The notes under the pieces: generated by a model
Databases searched by the model: none
Seen by the model: only the letters and a program-made list of their open reading frames with translations
What the model was told of the DNA's origin: nothing
Shown: positions 1-4,877 of the stretch, one piece after another
How positions within the stretch are numbered: position 1 is the first letter of the stretch
Layout: each line of letters begins with the position of its first letter
From: JAVXNW01 sp036645575
GTDB taxonomy: Bacteria; Bacillota; Clostridia; Christensenellales; Aristaeellaceae
NCBI GenBank assembly: GCA_036645575.1
Contig: JAVXNW010000132.1
Coordinates: 1-5,703, forward strand
Direction of reading: 5' to 3'
DNA: 5,703 bases
Translations under genes and position numbers: made by a program

Positions 1-160
1 GACGAGGTTCGAGGAGGCGTTAGGTTCGAAGGACGAGGTGGCGAGGAGGCGCTAGGAGGCGTTAGGTTCGAAGGGCGAGGTTCGGGGAGGCGCAAGAGAC
101 GAAAGAGGCGTTAAGAGGCGCAAGAGGCGTTAGAAGTCGCTAAGCGCCGTTAAGCAGTCG
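1..160. repeat. Purine-rich degenerate tandem repeat
   Basis: Seen directly: a G/A-rich tract built of related short units. A 28-bp unit at 12-39 recurs at 54-81 (offset 42 bp) with one mismatch (A33/G75). From about 94 the pattern shortens to 9-10 bp units; AAGAGGCG occurs exactly at 103-110, 113-120 and 122-129, and weaker copies continue to about 160. One forward frame stays open from base 1 to a stop at 112-114, but the repeat runs unchanged past that stop and changes register, so I read it as non-coding. It lies downstream of murC, whose transcript would cross it as its C/T-rich complement. I see no known element in it. Confidence 0.7.
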
Positions 161-189
161 CCAACCTGCGCCCGCAGGCGCGCTGGCAT

Positions 190-324
190 CCAAGGACCTT
201 CCTTGGCGGGGTCCAGGGGCAGCGCCCCGGCCGCCGGAGGCCCCCCGTCCGCCTCCCTTAATTATCTTCCCGCCTCCCGGTTCCCCCCGCCTCCTCGCCT
301 CCTCGCCTCCTCCTTCCCTCCCTC
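190..324 (+). repeat. Structured intergenic element, copy A
   Basis: Non-coding DNA just past the murC stop. Elements in order: hairpin CCAAGG/CCTTGG (190-195/201-206, 5-nt loop); GCGGGGTCC (206-214); a compound GC stem with GGCGG (205-209) pairing CCGCC (231-235) around GGGGC/GCCCC (216-220/224-228, 3-nt loop); GGCC at 229-232 and 239-242; then a pyrimidine-rich tract to 324 containing CCGGTT plus a C run plus GCCTCC (277-294). A further small hairpin CCTGC/GCAGG (165-169/174-178) lies just before it. The same order of elements is found at 5528-5632, so this may be one copy of a dispersed intergenic repeat. On the murC (minus) strand the hairpins could slow or end transcription, but no U-tract follows them. 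Confidence 0.5.
289..312. repeat. Octanucleotide GCCTCCTC x3
   Basis: Three exact head-to-tail copies at 289-296, 297-304 and 305-312, inside a C/T-rich tract that ends one codon short of nothing but the murC stop. On the murC strand this reads as GAGGAGGC repeats, that is, a run of Shine-Dalgarno-like GGAGG blocks lying after the murC stop codon. The 10-mer GCCTCCTCGC (289-298, 297-306) is the reverse complement of 41-50 in the purine-rich tract, so the two tracts could pair across about 240 bp. Such octamer arrays are prone to slipped-strand length change. Confidence 0.75.
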
Positions 325-1716
325 CTACTTCGTGTCGCCGTGCGCGATGATTTGGTCGTTTAGCAGGTCGATATTGCCGCAGCCGAGGGTGATGACCAAG
401 TCGCCGGGCTGCCAATGCGCGCGCAGGTAGCGCTCGGTGTCGTCAAACGAGGGGGTGAGCACGGCGTCCACGCCATGTTCATGCAAGGGTGCGATCAGCA
501 TTTCGCTTGCGATATCGCCGGGGTCAACCTCGCGCGACGCGCAGATGTCGGTGACGAGCACCTTGTCAGCATCAGAAAAGGTGTCCAGAAACTGACTGAA
601 CAGTTTTTTCGTGCGGGAATAGGTATGCGGTTGCCAGACCGCCCAGAGCGTCTTATGCGGCTGGAGCTTGGCGATCTTGAGCGCGTTTTTGATCTCGGTC
701 GGGTTATGCCCATAGTCCTGATACACGTTCACGCCATCTGTCACGCTGGTCAACTCAAACCGCCGATGCGCGCCGGTGTAGCGCCCCAAGTGTTCCGCGA
801 CCTCCTGCATCGGCAGTTCGCGGATCGAGGCGACCGCAATGACGGCCAGCGCGTCAAGCAGGTTATGCTCGCCCGGCACCGCAAGCGACACCTCGCACAG
901 CGGGTGCCCAAATAGCGTCGCGACAAAGTGCGCGCGGCCCAGCTCGTCGTAGGAAATTTGCTCGGCGCGCAGCTCGTTATGAAAGCCCAGCCCATAGGAA
1001 CGCACCTTGCGCCCGGACTGCTCAAGCACGCGCCGCACGCGCGGGTCGTCGCCCCAGCCGACGCACCAGCCGTCCTCGGGCGTGAGGCGCGCATAGCGGG
1101 CAAAGGCCTGCTCGATCGCGTCGATATCCTTGTAAAAATCCAGATGATCCTCGTCGATATTCAAGATCACCGCAATGGTCGGCTTGAGCTTTAAAAAGCT
1201 GCCCGCAAACTCGCACGCCTCCGCGATAAATACGTCGCGGTCGCCGAGCAATGTCGAGCCGCCAAGCGCGGCCAATTCGCCGCCAATGTGCACCGTTGGG
1301 CGCTCGCCGCACGCCACAAACACCTGCGCGAGCATGGCGGTGGTGGTCGTCTTTCCGTGCGTGCCGCTCACGCCGATCGCCTGGGCGTAGCCGTCCATCA
1401 GCTGCCCCAATAGCGTCGCCCGCTCAATCTCGGGAATGCCCAGCCGCGCCGCCTCGACGCGCTCCGGGTTGCTCTGCGCAATCGCCGCCGTATAGACCAC
1501 GAGATCCGCCCCGTGCACGTTTTGCGCGTCGTGCCCGATCGCGACCGGAATGCCGCTCTCAATCAGCGCATCGGTCTTGTGCGAGCGGTCGCGGTCGCTG
1601 CCGGTCACCGTATACCCGAGGTCCTTCATAAGCCCCGCAAGCCCGGACATCGAACAGCCGCCGATGCCGATAAAAGCTACATGCTTCCCCTGATAGTCAC
1701 AAATATGCGCCGTCAT
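325..1716 (-). CDS. murC: UDP-N-acetylmuramate--L-alanine ligase MurC
   Basis: Cytoplasmic Mur ligase that joins L-alanine to UDP-MurNAc using ATP, the first peptide step of peptidoglycan synthesis. The 463-residue length is normal for the family. Visible: N-terminal Rossmann motif GIGGCSMSG (17-25), ATP P-loop GTHGKTTTT (118-126), EACEFAGSFL (166-175), NIDEDHLD (186-193), VPGEHNLLDALA (280-291) and the C-terminal domain GAHRRFE (315-321) with YQDYGHNPTEI (332-342) and HTYSRTK after it. The many MurC proteins carry HHP where this has HNP (337-339). The start is taken as ATG at 1714-1716 because GGAAGGGG (1725-1732) lies 8 nt upstream; an in-frame TTG at 1756-1758 would add 14 residues but has no ribosome binding site and lacks family similarity. 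It is transcribed away from purR and appears to be monocistronic here. Family assignment is firm; MurC rather than the related Mpl ligase rests on the N-terminal and substrate-site motifs. Confidence 0.96.
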   Translation of the reverse strand: MTAHICDYQGKHVAFIGIGGCSMSGLAGLMKDLGYTVTGSDRDRSHKTDALIESGIPVAIGHDAQNVHGADLVVYTAAIAQSNPERVEAARLGIPEIERATLLGQLMDGYAQAIGVSGTHGKTTTTAMLAQVFVACGERPTVHIGGELAALGGSTLLGDRDVFIAEACEFAGSFLKLKPTIAVILNIDEDHLDFYKDIDAIEQAFARYARLTPEDGWCVGWGDDPRVRRVLEQSGRKVRSYGLGFHNELRAEQISYDELGRAHFVATLFGHPLCEVSLAVPGEHNLLDALAVIAVASIRELPMQEVAEHLGRYTGAHRRFELTSVTDGVNVYQDYGHNPTEIKNALKIAKLQPHKTLWAVWQPHTYSRTKKLFSQFLDTFSDADKVLVTDICASREVDPGDIASEMLIAPLHEHGVDAVLTPSFDDTERYLRAHWQPGDLVITLGCGNIDLLNDQIIAHGDTK

Positions 1717-1724
1717 GTCCGCTG

Positions 1725-1732
1725 CCCCTTCC
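1725..1732 (-). promoter_or_regulatory. murC ribosome binding site
   Basis: On the minus strand GGAAGGGG is followed by 8 nt and then ATG (1716-1714). This site decides the start codon, because the upstream in-frame TTG at 1758 is preceded only by a GC palindrome. Confidence 0.6.
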
Positions 1733-1761
1733 AATCGTACAATATCATTTCTGCCCAACGC

Positions 1762-1776
1762 GCCGCGCGCCGCGGC
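1762..1776 (-). promoter_or_regulatory. GC hairpin in the murC leader
   Basis: GCCGCG (1762-1767) and CGCGGC (1771-1776) form a perfect 6-bp GC-only stem with a 3-nt loop. If the TATAAT at 1789-1794 is the murC -10 box, the transcript would begin near 1782 and this hairpin would sit within its first 20 nt, a position known to protect mRNA 5' ends. The role is inferred. Confidence 0.4.
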
Positions 1777-1788
1777 ATGGCTTCAATT

Positions 1789-1821
1789 ATTATACGCTTT
1801 CGCACACATAAAGGGTGTTAA
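1789..1821 (-). promoter_or_regulatory. Candidate murC promoter
   Basis: On the minus strand a perfect -10 hexamer TATAAT occupies 1794-1789. The best -35-like hexamer, TTAACA (1821-1816), lies 21 bp away, longer than the usual 16-18 bp, and nothing better is present at normal spacing. The predicted leader to the ATG is about 65 nt. The -10 match is good and the -35 is poor, so this is only a candidate. Confidence 0.35.
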
Positions 1822-1824
1822 ATG

Positions 1825-1872
1825 TTTGTTGGATTGCGCACAGACCCGGCGAACGCTGGAAAAACCAACAAA
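1825..1872. promoter_or_regulatory. 8-bp inverted repeat with inner palindrome
   Basis: TTTGTTGG (1825-1832) and CCAACAAA (1865-1872) are perfect inverted arms 32 bp apart. Between them lies a 14-bp palindrome, CCGGCGAACGCTGG (1846-1859), symmetric except for one G-T pair. The structure sits in the middle of the murC/purR divergent control region and overlaps the candidate purR -35 (1857-1862), so a regulator site is plausible. No protein can be assigned from the sequence. Confidence 0.4.
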
Positions 1873-1885
1873 GACGAATTATAAT
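1857..1885 (+). promoter_or_regulatory. Candidate purR promoter
   Basis: TGGAAA (1857-1862, four of six matches to TTGACA), a 17-bp spacer, and a perfect TATAAT (1880-1885). A second perfect TATAAT at 1898-1903 has no recognisable -35. Transcription would start near 1892, giving a leader of about 40 nt. The -10 lies inside the first PurBox-like site, which would suit autorepression. Confidence 0.5.
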
Positions 1886-1913
1886 GAAAAGAAGGCATAT
1901 AATATTCGGAAAA
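1870..1913. promoter_or_regulatory. Putative inverted PurBox pair (PurR operator)
   Basis: The Bacillus subtilis PurBox is AWWWCCGAACWWT. Bases 1870-1882 match it at 10 of 13 positions (core ACGAAT), and 1901-1913 match its reverse complement at 11 of 13 (core ATTCGG). The two are inverted with an 18-bp gap; Bacillus operators use inverted pairs with roughly 16-17 bp between boxes. CGAAT (1875-1879) and ATTCG (1904-1908) are exact inverted cores. The pair brackets the purR -10 and start site, fitting autoregulation. The region is AT-rich, so chance resemblance is possible. Confidence 0.5.
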
Positions 1914-1932
1914 CGGCTGAGGAGATTAAAGC

Positions 1933-2754
1933 ATGGATCGGATCAAACGGAACGAGCGGCTCGGCGCGATGGTTCGAGTCATGACTGGGACGCCCAACCG
2001 CATCCACACGCTGGGCGAGTTTTGCACGCTTTTTGGCGCGGCGAAATCGACGATCAGCGAGGATATAGAGATTCTGCGCGAGTCGCTTGAGCGGTTTGAG
2101 CAGGGCGAATTGACCACGGTCGCGGGCGCGGCGGGCGGCGTGCGCTACCGCGCGACCATCTCGCGCGAGGCGGCGAACAAGGCGCTGGAGAAGCTGAGCG
2201 CGCAACTGAGCGAGCCGGAACGGCTGCTGCCGGGCGGCTTTTTATACACCTCCGACGTGACCGCGAATCCCGAGATTGCGGAACTGCTGGGGCGAATGCT
2301 GGCGCAACACTACTACCAGCGCGCGCCGCACTTCGTCTTGACGATGGAGACAAAGGGCATACCGATCGCGGTGATGACCGCCAAGATGCTGGACGTGCCG
2401 CTCGTCATTGCGCGCAGGGATTCGCGCGCCTACGAGGGCTCGGCCGTCAAGATCAACTACATTGCGGGCGGCTCGGGCGAAAAGATCGAGACGATGGCGC
2501 TTGCGCGCCGCGCGGTCGCGCCGGGTCAGCGCGCGCTGATCATCGACGACTTCATGAAGGGCGGCGGCACGCTGCAGGGCATGGTGGACATGATGCGCGA
2601 GTTTCAGGCCGAGGTGGTCGGCGTGGGCGTGATGATCGCCACCGCGACGCCCGCCGTCAAGCGGGTCAAGGGCGCAAAGTCGCTGCTCATCCTGCACGAG
2701 CCGGACGCGCAGAGCGGTCGCGTGTCGGTTACGCCGTCCGAACTGTACCAATAA
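1933..2754 (+). CDS. purR: Purine operon repressor PurR (PRTase-fold type)
   Basis: Gram-positive purine repressor, unrelated to the LacI-type PurR of enterics. An N-terminal winged helix binds PurBox DNA and a phosphoribosyltransferase-fold domain senses PRPP, which relieves repression; ppGpp is also reported to bind the Bacillus protein at this site. Visible in the 273 residues: recognition-helix region AKSTISED (37-44), TVAGAAGGVRY (62-72), PERLLPGGF (95-103), TKGIP (140-144), EGSAVKINY (168-176) and the PRPP loop LIIDDFMKGGGT (202-213). These line up block by block with Bacillus subtilis PurR. The C-terminus is slightly shorter than in Bacillus. ATG at 1933 follows GAGGAG (1919-1924) by 8 nt. 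It is divergent from murC and 32 bp ahead of a DUF554 gene with no terminator between, so the two are probably cotranscribed. The usual Bacillus partners yabJ and spoVG are not next to it. Confidence 0.96.
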   Translation: MDRIKRNERLGAMVRVMTGTPNRIHTLGEFCTLFGAAKSTISEDIEILRESLERFEQGELTTVAGAAGGVRYRATISREAANKALEKLSAQLSEPERLLPGGFLYTSDVTANPEIAELLGRMLAQHYYQRAPHFVLTMETKGIPIAVMTAKMLDVPLVIARRDSRAYEGSAVKINYIAGGSGEKIETMALARRAVAPGQRALIIDDFMKGGGTLQGMVDMMREFQAEVVGVGVMIATATPAVKRVKGAKSLLILHEPDAQSGRVSVTPSELYQ

Positions 2755-2786
2755 AGGGATAAAACAAAAGCCGGGAGAGGCACACA

Positions 2787-3476
2787 ATGTACGCAGTTTT
2801 GGTCAATGCCGCTTCGATCGTCGTGGGCGGAATCGTGGGGTCGTGTTTGCGCGGCGGACTGCCCGAGCGCTATCGAAAAATCCTTGAAAGCGGCCTCGCG
2901 CTGTGCGTGTTGGTGATCGGCGTGACCGGCGCCATACAGACCGCCAGCGTCATGGGCGTGATCGTGTCGATCGTCGTAGGGTCGATTGCCGGGGAATGGT
3001 TGCGCATCGAGGATCACTTGGATCGCGCGGGCGCATGGGCGCAGCGCCGCTTTGGTCGGGGCGACGCGGGCTTTTCACAGGGCTTCATAAGCGCCACACT
3101 GCTGTTTTGCGTGGGCGCGATGGCCGTCGTCGGCTCGCTCGAGGCGGGCCTTTCCGGAAACCCCGACACGCTGCTGGCCAAGTCCGCGCTCGACGGCGTG
3201 TCCGCCGCGATCTTCGCCTCCACCATGGGGCCCGGCGTCATCCTGTCGGTCATCCCCCTGACGCTCTATCAGGGCGGCATTGCGCTGCTCGCGGGAAGCC
3301 TCGCGCCCATCCTCTCGACCGCCGCCGTGACCGAACTCAGCGCGACCGGCTGCGTCCTGATCATCGGCCTGTCCCTCAACATGCTGGGCGTCACCAAGGA
3401 CCGCATTCGCGTGGGCAACATGCTGCCCGCCATGCTGGTGATCGTCCTGTATCAGATGGTGGCGGGGCGGTTTTAG
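2787..3476 (+). CDS. DUF554 family membrane protein (YdfK/YqgA-like)
   Basis: A 229-residue integral membrane protein of unknown biochemical function. Family marks: the N-terminal VNAASIVVGGIVG (6-18), FCVGAMAVVGSLEAGL (107-122), KSALDGVSAAIFASTMGPG (132-150), and a C-terminal LNMLG with a final helix. I estimate six to seven membrane helices at about 3-21, 37-53, 55-72, 101-123, 138-170 (possibly two), 185-201 and 211-226, with a charged loop at about 73-98. Some relatives are described as possible transporters, but no substrate is established. ATG at 2787 follows GGGAGAGG (2773-2780) by 6 nt. It lies 32 bp after purR in the same direction, and the pair ends in the terminator at 3556-3581, which suggests an operon and possible PurR control. 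Confidence 0.9.
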   Translation: MYAVLVNAASIVVGGIVGSCLRGGLPERYRKILESGLALCVLVIGVTGAIQTASVMGVIVSIVVGSIAGEWLRIEDHLDRAGAWAQRRFGRGDAGFSQGFISATLLFCVGAMAVVGSLEAGLSGNPDTLLAKSALDGVSAAIFASTMGPGVILSVIPLTLYQGGIALLAGSLAPILSTAAVTELSATGCVLIIGLSLNMLGVTKDRIRVGNMLPAMLVIVLYQMVAGRF

Positions 3477-3481
3477 CCTAG

Positions 3482-3554
3482 TCGCGATTGCGCGGTGCGA
3501 TGAGCTCGCGAAACCTGCGCGCGGACGCCCCGGGAACCTCGCCGCTTGGCAGGT
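3482..3554 (+). other. Folded 3' UTR before the terminator
   Basis: Two stems lie end to end between the DUF554 stop and the terminator. Stem 1 is TCGCGA (3482-3487) with TCGCGA (3506-3511), 6 bp. Stem 2 is ACCTGC (3513-3518) with GCAGGT (3549-3554), 6 bp, continued inside by GCGG (3521-3524) with CCGC (3542-3545). The terminator stem starts two bases later. Almost the whole 75-nt stretch is therefore paired. It could be a structured 3' UTR, the body of a 3'-derived small RNA, or simply GC-rich sequence that pairs by chance. No promoter of its own is evident. Confidence 0.35.
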
Positions 3555-3555
3555 G

Positions 3556-3581
3556 CCGATTCGTTAAGAATCGGTTTTTTT
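3556..3581 (+). terminator. Intrinsic terminator of purR-DUF554
   Basis: CCGATTC (3556-3562) pairs perfectly with GAATCGG (3568-3574) around a 5-nt loop, followed by seven T at 3575-3581 and a further T-rich stretch to 3587. It is 80 bp beyond the DUF554 stop and 13 bp before the next promoter, so it insulates the ABC operon from purR transcription. Confidence 0.95.
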
Positions 3582-3593
3582 ATTTTTGGGCGC

Positions 3594-3622
3594 TTGACAA
3601 CACTGTATCTACTGTATATACT
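3594..3622 (+). promoter_or_regulatory. Sigma-A type promoter of the gntR-ABC operon
   Basis: TTGACA (3594-3599), exactly 17 bp, then TATACT (3617-3622), one base from full consensus. The start site is expected near 3629. The promoter makes the nearby ATG at 3627 untranslatable and points to the TTG at 3651 as the gntR start. A promoter this strong implies that it is normally repressed. Confidence 0.92.
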
Positions 3623-3628
3623 GTATAT
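3602..3628. promoter_or_regulatory. Putative GntR (YtrA-type) operator
   Basis: ACTGTAT occurs three times at 3602-3608, 3611-3617 and 3620-3626, exactly 9 bp apart. The same DNA is an imperfect palindrome centred at 3617/3618: GTATATAC (3614-3621) is perfect and the symmetry extends to 3607-3628 with 18 of 22 positions matching. It covers the spacer and -10 box of the operon promoter. YtrA-type regulators are encoded first in their operons and repress them by binding AT-rich dyads at the promoter, so the encoded GntR protein is the likely ligand. Confidence 0.7.
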
Positions 3629-3650
3629 GAACGGAAGAGAGGCGATCCAA

Positions 3651-4025
3651 TTGGAAATCATCTTGCGCAACGATGGGGGAAGGCCGATTTACGAGCAGAT
3701 TTGCGCCCAGGCCAAGGCGCAGATCATTGCGGGGACTCTTTTGGCGGGCGAGGCGCTGCCCTCCATCCGGGCGCTGGCAAAGGACTTGCGCATCAGCGTC
3801 ATCACGACCAAGCGCGCCTATGAGGAGCTTGAGCGGGATGGCTTTATCGAGACGGTGCCGGGCAAGGGCTGCTTTGTCGCGGGGTGCGATAGCGCGCTCG
3901 TCCGGGAACACCAGATGCGCGAGATCGAGGCGCACTTGGCCGAAATTGCGCGCCTGGCCAAGGGATGCGGCCTCACAAATGAAGAATTGATCGAGATGCT
4001 GGGGCTCATAAAGGAGGAAGACTAG
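3651..4025 (+). CDS. GntR-family transcriptional regulator, YtrA type
   Basis: Predicted DNA-binding repressor of its own ABC-transporter operon. From the TTG start the protein has 124 residues, the short length typical of the YtrA subfamily. The N-terminus MEIILRNDGGRPIYEQI (1-17) is the family opening; the winged helix runs to about 78, with LPSIRALAKDLRIS (36-49), TTKRAYEELERDGFI (52-66) and the wing VPGKGCFV (69-76). Residues 79-124 form a short helical tail (dimerisation in relatives) instead of a large effector domain. TTG at 3651 is chosen because GAGAGG (3637-3642) lies 8 nt upstream and because the upstream candidates, ATG 3627 and TTG 3546, lie at or before the expected transcription start. 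The stop is directly followed by the ATG of the ABC gene. Relatives often respond to cell-wall-active antibiotics; the signal here is unknown. Confidence 0.93.
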   Translation: MEIILRNDGGRPIYEQICAQAKAQIIAGTLLAGEALPSIRALAKDLRISVITTKRAYEELERDGFIETVPGKGCFVAGCDSALVREHQMREIEAHLAEIARLAKGCGLTNEELIEMLGLIKEED

Positions 4026-4877
4026 ATGGACGCGATCAAGGCAAGCCATGTGACAAAGGCCTACCCAGGATTTCAATTAGACGACGTGACGTTTGAGCTG
4101 CCGGAGGGCTGCATCTTGGGGCTGATCGGCGAAAATGGCGCGGGGAAGTCCACGCTGATTCGGCTGCTGCTGGACCTTTGCCGGGCGGACGCGGGCGAAA
4201 TGCGGCTACTGGATGTGGATACGCACGACGCGTCATTCCGGCGCATCAAAGAGGAAGTGGGCGTCGTGCTGGACGACGCGGGGCTTCCCGACATGCTGAC
4301 CATCAAGCAAATTCGAAGCGTGATGAAAAGCACCTACGCGAACTGGTCAGACGCGCAGTTTGACCAATACGTCAAGGCGTTTTTTCTTCCGGTCAGCAAG
4401 CAGATCAAGGATTACTCGCGCGGCACCAAGATGAAATTGCTGATCGCGATTGCGCTGTCGCACGGGGCGCGCCTGCTCATACTGGACGAGGCGACAAGCG
4501 GGCTTGACCCGATCGTGCGCGACGAAATCCTGTCGATATTGAGCGAGTTCACGCGGGATGAACGCTGCTCGATCCTGATCTCCTCGCACATCCTGTCCGA
4601 CCTTGACAAACTGTGCGACTATATCGCTTTTTTGCACGAGGGGAAATTGCTGCTCATGGAAGAAAAGGACGCGCTGCTGGAGAAATACGCGTGCCTCAAG
4701 TGTGGAAAGGCCGACTTTGAGGCGCTTGAACCGAGCGCGGTCGTGGGCTATCGCGCGTCGGCGTATGGCGTTGAGGCGCTCGTGCTGCGCGAGAAGGTGC
4801 CCGCGCGCCTGCCGCTTGACAAGGCGACGATGGAGGACATCATGCTGTACATCGTGAAGGGGGAGAAGCTGTCATGA
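4026..4877 (+). CDS. ABC transporter ATP-binding protein
   Basis: Cytoplasmic ATPase of an ABC-2 type exporter, 283 residues. Visible: Walker A GENGAGKST (35-43), ABC signature in the variant form YSRGTKMK (130-137), Walker B LLILDE (150-155) with the catalytic glutamate E155, D-loop SGLDP (158-162) and switch histidine H188 in ISSHI. At the Q-loop position the sequence reads VGVVLDDAGLP (78-88), with Asp where most ABC proteins have Gln. The SRG signature in place of SGG is seen in ATPases paired with YtrA-type regulators. After about residue 215 a C-terminal extension of some 70 residues has no motif I recognise. A strong AAGGAGG (4011-4017) lies 8 nt before the ATG, which abuts the gntR stop (TAGATG). 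It overlaps the permease gene by 4 bp, so the two are translationally coupled. Substrate unknown. Confidence 0.95.
   Translation: MDAIKASHVTKAYPGFQLDDVTFELPEGCILGLIGENGAGKSTLIRLLLDLCRADAGEMRLLDVDTHDASFRRIKEEVGVVLDDAGLPDMLTIKQIRSVMKSTYANWSDAQFDQYVKAFFLPVSKQIKDYSRGTKMKLLIAIALSHGARLLILDEATSGLDPIVRDEILSILSEFTRDERCSILISSHILSDLDKLCDYIAFLHEGKLLLMEEKDALLEKYACLKCGKADFEALEPSAVVGYRASAYGVEALVLREKVPARLPLDKATMEDIMLYIVKGEKLS

Noticed and set aside
1..114. An open forward frame from the window edge to a stop at 112-114, encoding Gly/Arg-rich repeats, possibly the tail of a truncated gene.
   Set aside because: The repeat pattern continues past the stop and loses codon phase, and the residues match no family I recognise. 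Sequence to the left of the window would settle it.
1..160. CRISPR array.
   Set aside because: Repeats are degenerate and contiguous, with no constant-length unique spacers and no cas genes nearby.
415..915. Forward-strand open frames antisense to murC.
   Set aside because: They are GC-rich shadow frames without a ribosome binding site or family motifs; the minus-strand frame has full MurC homology.
1756..1758. TTG at 1758 as the murC start, giving 477 residues.
   Set aside because: No ribosome binding site precedes it, and the extra 14 residues lie over the ribosome binding site of the ATG at 1716.
3481..3554. Resemblance to a ZTP (pfl) riboswitch: GTCGCGATTG near the start and GCCGCTTGGCA near the end.
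   Set aside because: The conserved GGGGAG-type segment and the exact CCGCCTGGGCA domain are absent, and the region is followed by a terminator and then an independent promoter. A covariance search with the ZTP model (RF01750) would decide.
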